64,000 nucleotides of DNA from Leadbetterella sp040829825 (GCF_040829825.1 NZ_JBFOLH010000002.1), one strand, 5' to 3'. Counted from the first letter of the stretch, positions 45,165-54,270 are shown. Translations and numbers: made by a program. The notes: a model not told the origin generated them from the letters alone.

Positions 45165-46814
45165 CTAATTCGTCGCTATGACGGTTTTTGCATAAAACAT
45201 ACGGTTGAGGCCGGTTCCGAATACGCGGATCACGAAAACATAGTAACCGGGCGGCAGGAGCCTGCCGCGATCATCGGTGCCATCCCAGGTTATTTGGCCC
45301 TGCATTCCCAGCAGCTGGCTTTGGGTCAGGCTCCTGACGGGCTGCCCGTGCCTGTCCAGGATGTTCACCGAAGCGTACGTTTCGCCGCCGGTCAGCACGT
45401 AGGTCAGGTAAGTCACGGGCGTATCTGAGTTGGGGTAAGGGTGAAAGACCAGGGGTTCTGCTGCGAAAAATGATGTTGGCCGGTCGTGCTCTTCCTGTGA
45501 GTTGGGCGCGCCGGGTGTGGCAAAGCCGGCGTCAGAAGAAGCCGAGGCCCACAGGTCGTGCCGGGAACGGAAAGAAACCCTTTCCAGCGAAACACCTTTG
45601 GGGTTCCGGACCAGCGAAGCATGCATTTTTTCCGAATACGTGAAGCGGTCGTAGACTGTGCTGTCGGGTTTCAGCAGCAAAACCGTGCCCGCATCGTTAT
45701 TGTATGCCGGCAGGGCCGGGATCTCCGTGATGCGGCCGGTGACCGGGTAATGACGGGTGAGAAAAGAGCCGTTCACGGTAAACGCCATGTAGGCTTCACC
45801 GGGCAGGATCAGCCGGGTAGGAGACAGGGCTGCATGGCCGGTGATTTTCCCGTCAGCGCTGGTTCGGGCCAGCTGCCAGTTTTTCAGGTCAAAACGTTGC
45901 GCTTTTGTATTGTGCAGCTCCACAAAATCATCGCCGCCGGGCAGGGGATTGAACAGGATTTCCGACAAACGGATATCGCCCGGCAGGGGTTCGGGCAGGT
46001 CTTCAAAGATTACGGTAATATCGGGTGCGGTATTTCCCGTGCAATCTGCAGCACCGTAAATGCGCAGCTCCAGGTCGCCGTCGGGTGCCCTGTTCAGGGA
46101 GAGAACCACGGTTTCGCGGCCGGCATCGCCAAAAGCAGCACCGGTGACGGAGACGTCACCGCTCAGGATCCCGAAATGGCCGGGGTTCCCGGCCAGATCT
46201 GCGCTCATGACCTCGTTAAAAACCAGCAGCACCCGGTCTTGCTCCAGGTCATACCGGAGAAGCTCAGGCGGGGTCTCATCGGGATTCGGCCGCACCACGC
46301 TGTTGGGTTGGCCGGGTGTGCCTCCCTGTGCTGCCGTTGACGACGCCCAGTTGGCTTTTCCCCGGCAGGGGTAGTCTGAGTCGATCATTTCCAGGCTGTA
46401 ACCTTCAGAGCGGCCCGGTGTGTACCAGGCAGAAGAGTAGGTCACCGTATGCGTTTCTGTGCGGGTGGGGTCTGACAGGCTCAGGGTATTCCCGGAGTTG
46501 TTCAGCACAAGGTTCGTGAGGCCGATGACCTTGCCCCACGGAGCGAGCTCCGGGGCATACGTGCTGCGGCAAACAATAGCATACTCACCCGGCTCGATGA
46601 CCGCAGCCGGGAAGGTCACCCGGGTGTTCCCGTATTGCAGCACGTACCCGCTGAGCGAAACCGGCCGGTCTGAGCGGTTAAAAATTTCCAGGTATTCTCT
46701 TTCGGGAAGTCCGTGCGAGGGCGTGGGGTCAGCCAGAATTTCGGTGATAATAACAGATTGCGCCTGAAGCAGGCAGGAGGCTGTAAGCAGCCCTAAAAAA
46801 AGGTATAATTTCAT
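45165..46814 (-). CDS. Secreted lamin-tail-domain protein with FlgD-like C-terminus
   Basis: 549 residues with a signal peptide ('GLLTASCLLQAQ'). Two lamin-tail-type domains are visible: 'ITEILADPTPSHGLPEREYLE' (about 22 on) and 'LSEILFNPLPGGDDFVELHN' (about 284 on). The C-terminus 'VNILDRHGQPVRSL' and 'ITWDGTDDRGRLLPPGYYVF' is the FlgD-like Ig fold common at the end of secreted Bacteroidota proteins. This suggests an extracellular protein, perhaps sent through the type IX system encoded nearby. The start codon borders a perfect 17-bp inverted repeat. Confidence 0.85.
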   Translation of the reverse strand: MKLYLFLGLLTASCLLQAQSVIITEILADPTPSHGLPEREYLEIFNRSDRPVSLSGYVLQYGNTRVTFPAAVIEPGEYAIVCRSTYAPELAPWGKVIGLTNLVLNNSGNTLSLSDPTRTETHTVTYSSAWYTPGRSEGYSLEMIDSDYPCRGKANWASSTAAQGGTPGQPNSVVRPNPDETPPELLRYDLEQDRVLLVFNEVMSADLAGNPGHFGILSGDVSVTGAAFGDAGRETVVLSLNRAPDGDLELRIYGAADCTGNTAPDITVIFEDLPEPLPGDIRLSEILFNPLPGGDDFVELHNTKAQRFDLKNWQLARTSADGKITGHAALSPTRLILPGEAYMAFTVNGSFLTRHYPVTGRITEIPALPAYNNDAGTVLLLKPDSTVYDRFTYSEKMHASLVRNPKGVSLERVSFRSRHDLWASASSDAGFATPGAPNSQEEHDRPTSFFAAEPLVFHPYPNSDTPVTYLTYVLTGGETYASVNILDRHGQPVRSLTQSQLLGMQGQITWDGTDDRGRLLPPGYYVFVIRVFGTGLNRMFYAKTVIATN

Positions 46815-46852
46815 GTGCGGATCTTTTTATCGCCTGAAATTATACCTTTTTT
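46796..46852. terminator. Perfect 17-bp inverted repeat adjoining the lamin-tail gene start
   Basis: AAAAAAGGTATAATTTC (46796-46812) and its exact complement (46836-46852) enclose a 23-nt loop. On the minus strand it follows the histone-H1-like gene and ends in a U-run, like a terminator, but one arm is also the first codons of the lamin-tail gene, whose ATG lies at 46812-46814. It may therefore stop upstream transcription or hide the start codon. Confidence 0.7.
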
Positions 46853-46862
46853 CCGGTAAAAC

Positions 46863-47249
46863 CTATTCTTTGTCAGAAGATTTCCAGACTTCGGCTTTCA
46901 GGTTAACAGCCGTTTCGGCAGCCTCCTTTTTCACCGCAGCCGTTGCGGTTCCGCTTTTTGAGGCGGTACTCTTTTTAACCGGCTGGCCGTTTCCGGCTTC
47001 TGCTTTCCCGGATACAGGTGCTTTTACTTTTTTAGCAGCTTTTTTCTCCGCTTTCCCGGCCTTTTTTACGGCTTTGGCCGCTTCTTTTTCTTTTTTCTTT
47101 GTCTCCTTTTTCAAAAGTTTCCGCAGATCTTCGGCCAGTGCGGCGATCTTTTTCCGGATCGATTTTTTCTCCACCCGTTCACCGATGTCCGTTATGGCAG
47201 ACAGGCTTTTGCTGATCTCCGCCTTAAGTTGTTTTGTTTTCTCTTTCAT
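46863..47249 (-). CDS. Histone-H1-like Lys/Ala-rich protein
   Basis: 128 residues from the ATG at 47249 (a longer frame to 47336 runs through a repeat element). The first 50 residues are a helical, heptad-like segment ('LKAEISKSLSAITDIGERVEKK'). The rest is made of 'KKAGKAEKKAAKKVKAP'-type repeats with Lys, Ala and Pro, resembling bacterial H1-like DNA-binding tails. DNA or RNA compaction is a plausible role but inferred from composition only. Divergent from the DUF4271-hemD unit. Confidence 0.65.
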   Translation of the reverse strand: MKEKTKQLKAEISKSLSAITDIGERVEKKSIRKKIAALAEDLRKLLKKETKKKEKEAAKAVKKAGKAEKKAAKKVKAPVSGKAEAGNGQPVKKSTASKSGTATAAVKKEAAETAVNLKAEVWKSSDKE

Positions 47250-47319
47250 ACCGATAGGAATGTTACGCTGCAAAGGATTATTTTTTTTACGGAATTTCCA
47301 AAAAAACCGTGTTAAGTTT

Positions 47320-47405
47320 TTCACCCTGTAAGGCATTTTAGTCCTATAGCTGAACTTATGTGGCTGGCATGCCTTATATAGTGAAAATATGTCTTACAGG
47401 GTGAA
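47320..47405. promoter_or_regulatory. Three-copy 17-nt element in the divergent H1-like / DUF4271-hemD gap
   Basis: ATGYCTTANANNGTGAA occurs inverted at 47320-47336 and directly at 47369-47385 and 47389-47405, the two direct copies 20 nt apart. The outer copies pair over 17 positions (one G-U); the inner TAAGGCAT can instead pair with ATGCCTTA at 47369-47376. The last copy ends about 43 nt before the -7 box of DUF4271-hemD. It may be a set of regulator sites or an RNA switch. Confidence 0.5.
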
Positions 47406-47447
47406 GATAAAAACGTGGCGGGGCCGCGGATTATGCCCGGGGTTTTA

Positions 47448-47455
47448 TAATTTTG
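47448..47455 (+). promoter_or_regulatory. -7 promoter box of DUF4271-hemD
   Basis: TAATTTTG, an exact TAnnTTTG. It overlaps the TTG at 47453, so translation cannot begin there; transcription should start near 47462. Confidence 0.5.
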
Positions 47456-47473
47456 CAAAAAAAATTGCTGCGG

Positions 47474-48646
47474 GTGAGATATTCTTTTTTTCTTCTGGTA
47501 TTCAGCCTGATCTGGACGGGAACCCGTGCCAATCAGCCGGTCAGGTATGAAAATTACCGCCCCGTTCATGATTTAACCCATGAATGGCTGATGTTTGACC
47601 AGGACGAAGAGGTGTATGTGCCTTACGTTTATAATTCCGATAAAGAGTTTCAGACTTTCGGGCTGTCGCTCGACCTCTCCCGCTTTCCCCATGCCTATTT
47701 GCTGGTAAGAACGCCCGAAAAGCCGGCCAATATATTTATCAACAACGCGTTGGAGCGGGTATGTAAGGAGCAGCACTGGCTGGTATATTCTGTTGACAGC
47801 CTCCGGCGGGAGTACAAAAGCGAAGAAATCTACTTCAGCTTTTTCACGGTTTCCTCGCCCCAGGAGGTAACAGCCTATGTGGGTTTTCCTTCGGGCAATA
47901 ATGCGGCGGGCCCTTCGGTGCGCGAAGAAACCTCCGTGCGTGAAGTGGTCAGGCTGACGCCCCGGTCGGTATCCCGGTTTAACAGCGGTGTGGCCATTGC
48001 ATTTGTGCTCAGCCTGGTGGTCATGAGCTTTGTTTCCAGCAATTACTTCCGGGTATACGGAAAATATTATTCCCTGCGCGATGTGCTTTCCACCCGGGTG
48101 AAAGAAGATCTCTTCATCATCGGTAAGCCGCTTGACCGCCCCAGCCTGCTCTTTGTAATCTTGCTGAGCGTGGTGCTCGGATTCCTGATCCTGATGCTGC
48201 AGTTCGGGGGACTTTCCCTGATTGACGGCAACTTCTTTTTTCAGTCGGGAAACACCTTTGCGGTTCATACAGTAAACTTTTTAAAGCTGTGCCTGCTCGT
48301 ATTTATCGTATACGTAGTGAAGTTTTTTTACCTCAATATTATGGGGAAACTCTTCAACCTGGGCAGGCTTACCGACCTGCATTATTTCAAGGTGATCCAG
48401 TGCAGCCTCTTCTTTTATTCGCTTCTTCTTCTGGTAGCCCTGGTGATGTATAATACCTATATACCCATCCCGGAAAGTATTGGAAATTACCTGGTTATCC
48501 TGCTGATGGTATTTTATTTCTGCAGGGGGCTGCTGATATATTTTACGATAAACCGGGAGAGTAATGTGAAGTTTTTGTACTTGTTTTCGTATCTTTGCAT
48601 CGCAGAAGCGCTTCCGGTTATTTTAGGAATGAGATTTCTTTTCTGA
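47474..48646 (+). CDS. DUF4271 membrane protein
   Basis: About 390 residues from the GTG at 47474, chosen because the TTG at 47453 lies inside the -7 box; a TTG at 47465 is an alternative. A signal peptide ('YSFFLLVFSLIWTGTRA') precedes a soluble part of about 150 residues. Then come roughly seven membrane helices with 'YSLRDVLSTRVKEDLF' between the first two. DUF4271 is a Bacteroidota-specific family often next to hemD. Function unknown; the pairing hints at heme metabolism or envelope work. Confidence 0.85.
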   Translation: MRYSFFLLVFSLIWTGTRANQPVRYENYRPVHDLTHEWLMFDQDEEVYVPYVYNSDKEFQTFGLSLDLSRFPHAYLLVRTPEKPANIFINNALERVCKEQHWLVYSVDSLRREYKSEEIYFSFFTVSSPQEVTAYVGFPSGNNAAGPSVREETSVREVVRLTPRSVSRFNSGVAIAFVLSLVVMSFVSSNYFRVYGKYYSLRDVLSTRVKEDLFIIGKPLDRPSLLFVILLSVVLGFLILMLQFGGLSLIDGNFFFQSGNTFAVHTVNFLKLCLLVFIVYVVKFFYLNIMGKLFNLGRLTDLHYFKVIQCSLFFYSLLLLVALVMYNTYIPIPESIGNYLVILLMVFYFCRGLLIYFTINRESNVKFLYLFSYLCIAEALPVILGMRFLF

Positions 48647-48690
48647 AAGCGCTGATGTGAAAGAAATTTCAGGTATTTGTTTTGAGCAAG

Positions 48691-49464
48691 ATGACAGAAA
48701 ATGACGAACGTTTGAGGAAGGTAGAAAGTATTTTAATTACTCTTGACAATCCGGGCGAAAAATCTCTTACTTACGCTGACCTGACCGACCGCTACAAGAT
48801 CAAGGTGGACTTCAGGAACTTTATTGACGTCAGAAAAGTAGATCACAGAGAATTCAGAAAGCAGAAAATAGATATTTTAGCGCACACCGCTATTATATTT
48901 ACCAGCAGGCATGCCATTGATCACTTCTTCAGAATATGCGAGGAGTTGCGGGTGGAAATCCCGATCGATATGAAATACCTGTGTATTACGGAGCAGACAG
49001 CCAATTATCTTCAGAAATACATTACCATCAGGAAGAGGAAGATCTTTTCCGGCAATAAAACGGCAGCCGACCTGGAGCCTTTCATTCTTAAAAACAAGAA
49101 CGAAAAGTTTCTGTTCCCCTGCTCCAATATCCGGAACAACGCAATTCCCGACCTGATGAGGAAGCACGGCATACCGCTGACAGAAGCCATTACGTACGAG
49201 ACCGTTCCGGCTGACCTGTCTGACCTGACCGAAGTATTTTACGATATCATTTGCTTCTTCAGTCCTTCAGGGGTGCATTCGCTGATGCATAATTTCCCGC
49301 ACTGGGAGCAGAAGAACACCCGCCTGGCTGCTTTTGGCCCTACCACGGCCAAGGCCATTCGCGACCTCGGGCTGACGCTCGACATTGAAGCGCCTCTGCC
49401 CAATGCCCCGTCTATGGTAGGTGCGCTGGAACTTTACATTAAAAAAGCCAATAACATAGCGTAA
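48691..49464 (+). CDS. hemD: Uroporphyrinogen-III synthase
   Basis: 257 residues from the ATG at 48691; a TTG at 48682 is possible. The sequence is divergent as usual for HemD, but 'AIIFTSRHAIDHFFRICEE', 'YLCITEQTANYL', 'ICFFSPSGVHSLMHNFP' and 'AAFGPTTAKAIRDLGL' fit the two-domain fold. It closes and inverts the linear hydroxymethylbilane to uroporphyrinogen III for heme and siroheme. A palindromic terminator follows. Confidence 0.88.
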   Translation: MTENDERLRKVESILITLDNPGEKSLTYADLTDRYKIKVDFRNFIDVRKVDHREFRKQKIDILAHTAIIFTSRHAIDHFFRICEELRVEIPIDMKYLCITEQTANYLQKYITIRKRKIFSGNKTAADLEPFILKNKNEKFLFPCSNIRNNAIPDLMRKHGIPLTEAITYETVPADLSDLTEVFYDIICFFSPSGVHSLMHNFPHWEQKNTRLAAFGPTTAKAIRDLGLTLDIEAPLPNAPSMVGALELYIKKANNIA

Positions 49465-49470
49465 ATTTTC

Positions 49471-49500
49471 AATAAGACTCATAATATTATGAGTCTTATT
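49471..49500. terminator. 30-nt perfect palindrome after hemD
   Basis: AATAAGACTCATAAT and its exact complement meet with no spacer, 6 nt past the hemD stop, followed by TTG and T-rich sequence. Likely terminator. Confidence 0.75.
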
Positions 49501-49535
49501 TTGTTAATTTGTATATAGCTTTAAAATGAGACCGT

Positions 49536-50486
49536 ATGGCCAGAAAGTATTTACTTGCTTTACTTTTTTCCTTTTCCGGGTTAACGGGTTTTGGCCAGAA
49601 CCTGCCCCATTTCACGCATTACATTTTTAACCAGTTCTACCTGAACCCCGGAGCTGCCGGCCAGTTTAACCGGGTGCAGGTACAGTCTACCGTGCGGTCA
49701 CAGTACCTCGGTTATGACGCCGCCGAATATTCGGGCGGGGGCAACCTCTCCACGGCTTTTGCCCTTGATATGCCCGTAGCCAAGCTGAAAGGCGGTGCAG
49801 GCGTGTATTTTGCCAGCCAGAATATCAGCAAGGCCCAGCGCATGAGTGAGCTGGTGCTGAGCTATTCCTTTCATAAGCGGATGGGCAGCAATATAGTGGG
49901 CTTCGGTGTGGGAGCAGGCTTCAATAACCTGACCCTGAACGGCGACGAGTACGTTCCGCGTGACCCGGACGACCCGTATATTCCCGGCAGCCGCATCACC
50001 GCTATGGTTCCCCGGCTGAACGCAGGTATTTACCTGGTTAATCCCAGCTACCAGCTGGGGCTTTCTGCCAAAAACCTGCTGGAGCCTGAATACCGGCTGG
50101 GTGGCGGGGACGATAATTTTAAAGAAAAGAGAGAATATTACCTGACCGGTAAGTACGACTTTGCCGTTTCGTATACGCTCGATGTCAGCCCCATGGTGAT
50201 GGTCCGTTCCGACCTGGCCAGCACCTCGGTAGAAGCCGGTGTGATGGTCACCTATAACCAGAAGCTCTGGATAGGAGGGAACTACCGGAACCAGGATGCC
50301 GGCTCGGTGCTGCTGGGAACCAATTTACTCGACAACAAGCTTAAGCTGGGCTATGCCCTGGATATCGTTACTTCAGGAACAAATGCCAAATCAGCCACCT
50401 CACACGAAATATTTTTGCGCTATGTACTGGCACCTCTGAAAACGGGCAGAAAATCAGTGGTGAAGACCCCCCGGTACAGTTTATGA
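49536..50486 (+). CDS. PorP/SprF family type IX secretion membrane protein
   Basis: 316 residues with a signal peptide ('LLFSFSGLTGFGQ'). The family start 'PHFTHYIFNQFYLNPGAAG' is clear, followed by beta-barrel strands ending 'HEIFLRYVL'. PorP/SprF proteins sit in the outer membrane and help display or secrete type IX substrates such as adhesins. It directly precedes gldKLMN, the standard arrangement. Confidence 0.94.
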   Translation: MARKYLLALLFSFSGLTGFGQNLPHFTHYIFNQFYLNPGAAGQFNRVQVQSTVRSQYLGYDAAEYSGGGNLSTAFALDMPVAKLKGGAGVYFASQNISKAQRMSELVLSYSFHKRMGSNIVGFGVGAGFNNLTLNGDEYVPRDPDDPYIPGSRITAMVPRLNAGIYLVNPSYQLGLSAKNLLEPEYRLGGGDDNFKEKREYYLTGKYDFAVSYTLDVSPMVMVRSDLASTSVEAGVMVTYNQKLWIGGNYRNQDAGSVLLGTNLLDNKLKLGYALDIVTSGTNAKSATSHEIFLRYVLAPLKTGRKSVVKTPRYSL

Positions 50487-50683
50487 TAAAAAGATGAAGA
50501 CTAATCTATGAAACTACAATAGTTTTTCTGATTTTTGCGAAGCCTAAAAAAACGGAGTTGGCATGGTTTATGAATCAGTGTACATAAAAGCATGCGTTTT
50601 TATTATTACCGTTAACAATATATTATTAAGAACTAACGTTCTGACAAGTAAAAAATAGAAGATTAAATTCTTGCTTTCAAAAA

Positions 50684-51766
50684 ATGAACAAGCACATTTC
50701 AAAAAAGATCTTGACTGTTGCAGTTATTTTATCCTCAGCGTTCTTATTTCAAAGTTGCGACACCGTAAATAAGATTTTCGGCAAGGGAGGAAAAAAAGGA
50801 GGTGGAAGTGTTGAGGATCCGCTTGCAGGAATTAAAAACGGGCAGCTGGTGGCCAAATCCAGGAAGGGCTATAAGCAGGTGGCACCCGAAGGGATGGTTC
50901 TTATTCCCTCAGGATCTTTTATGATGGGCCAGGCCGATGAAGATGTGATGTCTACCCGCATCAACCTCAACAAGCGGATATCCATCCCGGCGTTTTATAT
51001 GGATGATACCGAAATCTCCAACAATGAATACCGGATGTTCATCAACTCTATCCTGGCCGACTCGCTGGAGGCGCTGGGAGAAGAGTTTATTATGACCAGC
51101 CTTTACCCCGACACGTCGGTGTGGAAGAAAGACTTTACGTACCATAACGGCGATCAGCTGACAGAAAACTATTACGGTAACCCGGCTTTTGATAACTATC
51201 CCGTGGTAGGGGTAAGCTGGGATGCCGCCCAGTTCTTCTGCCGCTGGAGAACCGACCTGTACAACAACTACCGGGCAGAGAATAACGAGTTCCGTTCGCC
51301 GAGATTCCGTTTGCCTTCCGAGGCCGAATGGGAATGGGCCGCCAGGGGAGGCAGTGAAGGTGCAAAATACCCGTGGGGAAATCCGTACGTAGCCAATGCC
51401 AAAGGCTGCTATATGGCTAACTTCAAGCCTAACCGCGGTAACTACCAGAAAGACGGATTCCAGTATACGGCACCGGTGAATATGTATGAGAAAAATGCTT
51501 TCGGCTTGTACAATATGGCAGGAAACGTGGCAGAATGGACACAGGATGCGTATTCTGAGTCGTATATGCCGGTAACCTGGGACTTAAACCCCAACTATGA
51601 CAACCCGGATGAGCCCCGTAAAGTGATTAAGGGCGGCTCATGGAAGGATGTGGCGCACTATCTCGAATCAGGAACCACCACCTATGAATACCGTACGGCC
51701 ACCAAGTCTTATATCGGCTTCCGCTGTGTAATGGACAGGATGGGATCAGTACCCGGCAGAGAATAA
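50684..51766 (+). CDS. gldK: Gliding motility lipoprotein GldK (PorK)
   Basis: 360 residues. Lipobox 'LFQSC' with Cys25. An FGE/SUMF1-like domain follows: 'EGMVLIPSGSFMMGQADED', 'FYMDDTEISNNEYRMFI', 'FRLPSEAEWEWAARGG', 'YPWGNPY', 'NMAGNVAEWTQDAY', 'KGGSWKD'. GldK forms the outer-membrane ring with GldN in the type IX motor complex; the sulfatase-modifying chemistry is thought lost. Precedes gldL by 35 nt. Confidence 0.95.
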   Translation: MNKHISKKILTVAVILSSAFLFQSCDTVNKIFGKGGKKGGGSVEDPLAGIKNGQLVAKSRKGYKQVAPEGMVLIPSGSFMMGQADEDVMSTRINLNKRISIPAFYMDDTEISNNEYRMFINSILADSLEALGEEFIMTSLYPDTSVWKKDFTYHNGDQLTENYYGNPAFDNYPVVGVSWDAAQFFCRWRTDLYNNYRAENNEFRSPRFRLPSEAEWEWAARGGSEGAKYPWGNPYVANAKGCYMANFKPNRGNYQKDGFQYTAPVNMYEKNAFGLYNMAGNVAEWTQDAYSESYMPVTWDLNPNYDNPDEPRKVIKGGSWKDVAHYLESGTTTYEYRTATKSYIGFRCVMDRMGSVPGRE

Positions 51767-51801
51767 ATAGAATAACCTTTATTAAAACATCATCATAAAA
51801 T

Positions 51802-52629
51802 ATGGCAGCAAATAACGGTCCCAGCTTATTTTGGGACAGATTCATTCCTTTTATTTACAGTGCCGGTGCAGCGGTTGTAATTGTAGGGGCTATGGGAAAG
51901 ATCATGCACTACGACTGGGCCTCCTTTATGCTACCGATAGGTTTGGGGGTAGAAGCGATCATCTTCCTGACCTATGCCGCACAGTCATTGCTCAGACCGG
52001 TAACCGAATACCAGTGGGAAAGAGTTTACCCTGAGCTGGCCGAAGACTACAAAGGAGAATTACCTACCCGGTCACATACCCAGTCCCAGTCTTCAGGCCT
52101 TGGCCTGACGGCCAAAATGGATGATATGCTGGCCAATGCCAGGATTACACCCGATATCTTTGATAACCTCAAAGCCAGCTTTAAAAACCTGAACGAGTCG
52201 GTATCAGGCTTGGGTGAGATTGCCGGAACAGGCGTTGCTACCAGCGAGTTCAATGGCAAGATCAGGGAGGCCTCTTCCAAAATCAACGATATGAATGCTT
52301 CGCTGGGCAACGTGGTCAACTCAATGGTCAGCCTGGGAGATGCCACCCGCGATGCGCAGGAATACCGTTCGCAGTTTCATAAGATATCCCAGAACATGAG
52401 CGCCCTGAATGCCGTGTACGAGATTGAGCTACAGGATACCAACCGGCACCTGAAGGCCATGAATGCCTTCTACGGTAATTTCTCTAACGTTCTGAGCGAT
52501 ATGTCGGATGTGTCCAGAGACAGCCAGCAGTTCAAGGCGGAGTTGAATAAACTGACCACTAACCTGGCCTCGCTGAACAATGTGTACGGCAGCATGCTTT
52601 CGGCCATGAAAGGAAGTGCAAACGTTTAA
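51802..52629 (+). CDS. gldL: Type IX motor stator GldL (PorL)
   Basis: 275 residues. Two membrane helices, about 14-32 and 41-60, are joined by 'GKIMHYDWAS'. Glu51 in 'GLGVEAIIFLTY' of the second helix corresponds to the buried proton-carrying Glu of GldL. The rest is a long cytosolic helical region ('LTAKMDDMLANARITPDIFDNL', 'MNAFYGNFSNVLSDMSDVSR'). GldL pentamers around GldM use the proton gradient to drive secretion and gliding. Confidence 0.95.
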   Translation: MAANNGPSLFWDRFIPFIYSAGAAVVIVGAMGKIMHYDWASFMLPIGLGVEAIIFLTYAAQSLLRPVTEYQWERVYPELAEDYKGELPTRSHTQSQSSGLGLTAKMDDMLANARITPDIFDNLKASFKNLNESVSGLGEIAGTGVATSEFNGKIREASSKINDMNASLGNVVNSMVSLGDATRDAQEYRSQFHKISQNMSALNAVYEIELQDTNRHLKAMNAFYGNFSNVLSDMSDVSRDSQQFKAELNKLTTNLASLNNVYGSMLSAMKGSANV

Positions 52630-52662
52630 TTAACATTATTTTAACCCCAAAAGAACTAAAAT

Positions 52663-54264
52663 ATGGCAGGAGTTAAGGAAAGTCCACGGCAGAAGATGAT
52701 CAACATGATGTATCTTGTGTTGACGGCTATGCTTGCCTTACAGATCAGTAATGCTATTCTGGAGAAGTTCTTACTTTTGGATAACTCTTTAGACCAGGCG
52801 AACAAAGCAGCTGATACCAGTAATAAAAGAACGTTAGACGCTATGAACGAGGCGGTGGATAAATCGGGAAACAAGCCGGAATACCGGACCCTGTACAACC
52901 ACGCCGTGGAAGTAAGAAAGAAAACAAGTGATGTGATTTCCTATATTGAAAGCTTAAAGGAAATTATCCGGAACGAAGCCGGCGGCGGTATCGATCCGGA
53001 AACCAACCAGATCAAAAACCTGGCAGAAGAAGAAAAAGTAGCGAACATCTTTGTTAAAAATAAAAAAGGGTACGAGCTCAAAGGGAAGTTGGACGAATAC
53101 GTAGCGTATATCCAGAAACATGCACCCAATATTAAATTTCAACCGCTGGCGCTTGATGCCAAAGACGACCCGGGTATGGCCAATGCCGACCCGATGACCC
53201 GGAAGAAAGATTTTGCAGAGCTGTTGTTTGCGCAGACGCCGGTTCCGGCGGCCCTGGCCGGGCTTAGTCAGAAAGAGTCGGTGATCAGGAGATACGAAGC
53301 CGAAGTGCTGGATTACCTGGCACAGCAGGTGGGAGCCAAAGAAATTAAATTTGACAAGCTGTTTGCAGTGGTGATCCCGGATTCGAGAACCGTGGTAGCC
53401 GGGCAAACCTACCGGGCGGAAATTGCCATCGGGGCTTACTCAAGCGCCATTACCCCCAGGATCAGCATTAACGGTGCTGCTCTGCCTGTCAGGGACGGGA
53501 AAGGCACCTACGAGCTGAAAGCGGGTGGCGGAACCTTTGACAAGAACGGCCAGCTGAAGCGCTCGTATACGGCAACCATCTCGTATCCGAAAGCTGACGG
53601 TACCACAGAAGTAGTTACCAAAGAAGAAGAATATACGGTATTGAAGCCTTCGGTGCAGATCGCTTCGTCGTCTATGCCGGCCCTGTATTTTAAATGTGCC
53701 AACCGGCTGGAGACTAACAGCCCCGGCCTCGGAGCTCTGTACAATCCTACATTTGCAGGAACAGGCGCTGATTTCATTCCCGGTGGAAGTGGTAAGGTAA
53801 CCGTGGTGCCTACTTCCAGCAAAGTAAACCTGGAAGTGAAAAATGACGGGATCTTACTGCAGAACTTCCTGTTTAACGTGAGACTGGTACCCAAGCCTGC
53901 GCTTAAAGTGCTGATAAACGGTTCACCGGCTTCGATAGAAAACCTGAGGAGAGGTTTCCCGGCTTCACAGGTCAGGAACATTACCGTGGTGGCTGAGGCC
54001 GATCAGAGCTTTAAAGACACCAACCCGGAAGACGCTCGCTACAGGGTAACCGGCTTCACGGTGGTGCTGGCTTCGGGAGCGAGGTCGAAAAAGAACATGG
54101 AAAGCAATGGAAACAGCATCAACCTGGGTAGTGTGGCCTCAGAAGCAGAGCCCGGCGACCGGTACGTGATCACGATCAAAGACGTACAACGGATGAACTT
54201 CCAGGGTAATGTGGAAAATGTGAACATCGGTGAAGCAGGAGTACAAACCATAGCACTCAATTAA
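52663..54264 (+). CDS. gldM: Type IX motor shaft GldM (PorM)
   Basis: 533 residues. 'MAGVKESPRQKMINMMYLVL' and the single helix to about residue 35 cross the inner membrane; the helical segment that follows and the Ig-like domains ('EVTKEEEYTVLKPSVQIASS', 'PKPALKVLINGSPAS') span the periplasm. GldM turns within the GldL ring and passes force to GldK/N. Follows gldL by 33 nt and precedes gldN by 6 nt. Confidence 0.95.
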   Translation: MAGVKESPRQKMINMMYLVLTAMLALQISNAILEKFLLLDNSLDQANKAADTSNKRTLDAMNEAVDKSGNKPEYRTLYNHAVEVRKKTSDVISYIESLKEIIRNEAGGGIDPETNQIKNLAEEEKVANIFVKNKKGYELKGKLDEYVAYIQKHAPNIKFQPLALDAKDDPGMANADPMTRKKDFAELLFAQTPVPAALAGLSQKESVIRRYEAEVLDYLAQQVGAKEIKFDKLFAVVIPDSRTVVAGQTYRAEIAIGAYSSAITPRISINGAALPVRDGKGTYELKAGGGTFDKNGQLKRSYTATISYPKADGTTEVVTKEEEYTVLKPSVQIASSSMPALYFKCANRLETNSPGLGALYNPTFAGTGADFIPGGSGKVTVVPTSSKVNLEVKNDGILLQNFLFNVRLVPKPALKVLINGSPASIENLRRGFPASQVRNITVVAEADQSFKDTNPEDARYRVTGFTVVLASGARSKKNMESNGNSINLGSVASEAEPGDRYVITIKDVQRMNFQGNVENVNIGEAGVQTIALN

Positions 54265-54270
54265 TGTAAT

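Noticed and set aside
47320..47413. Short peptides starting MPYRVK/MPYIVK/MSYRVK from the three repeat copies
   Set aside because: The similarity follows from the repeated DNA element; the frames run into unrelated sequence and one is on the opposite strand.
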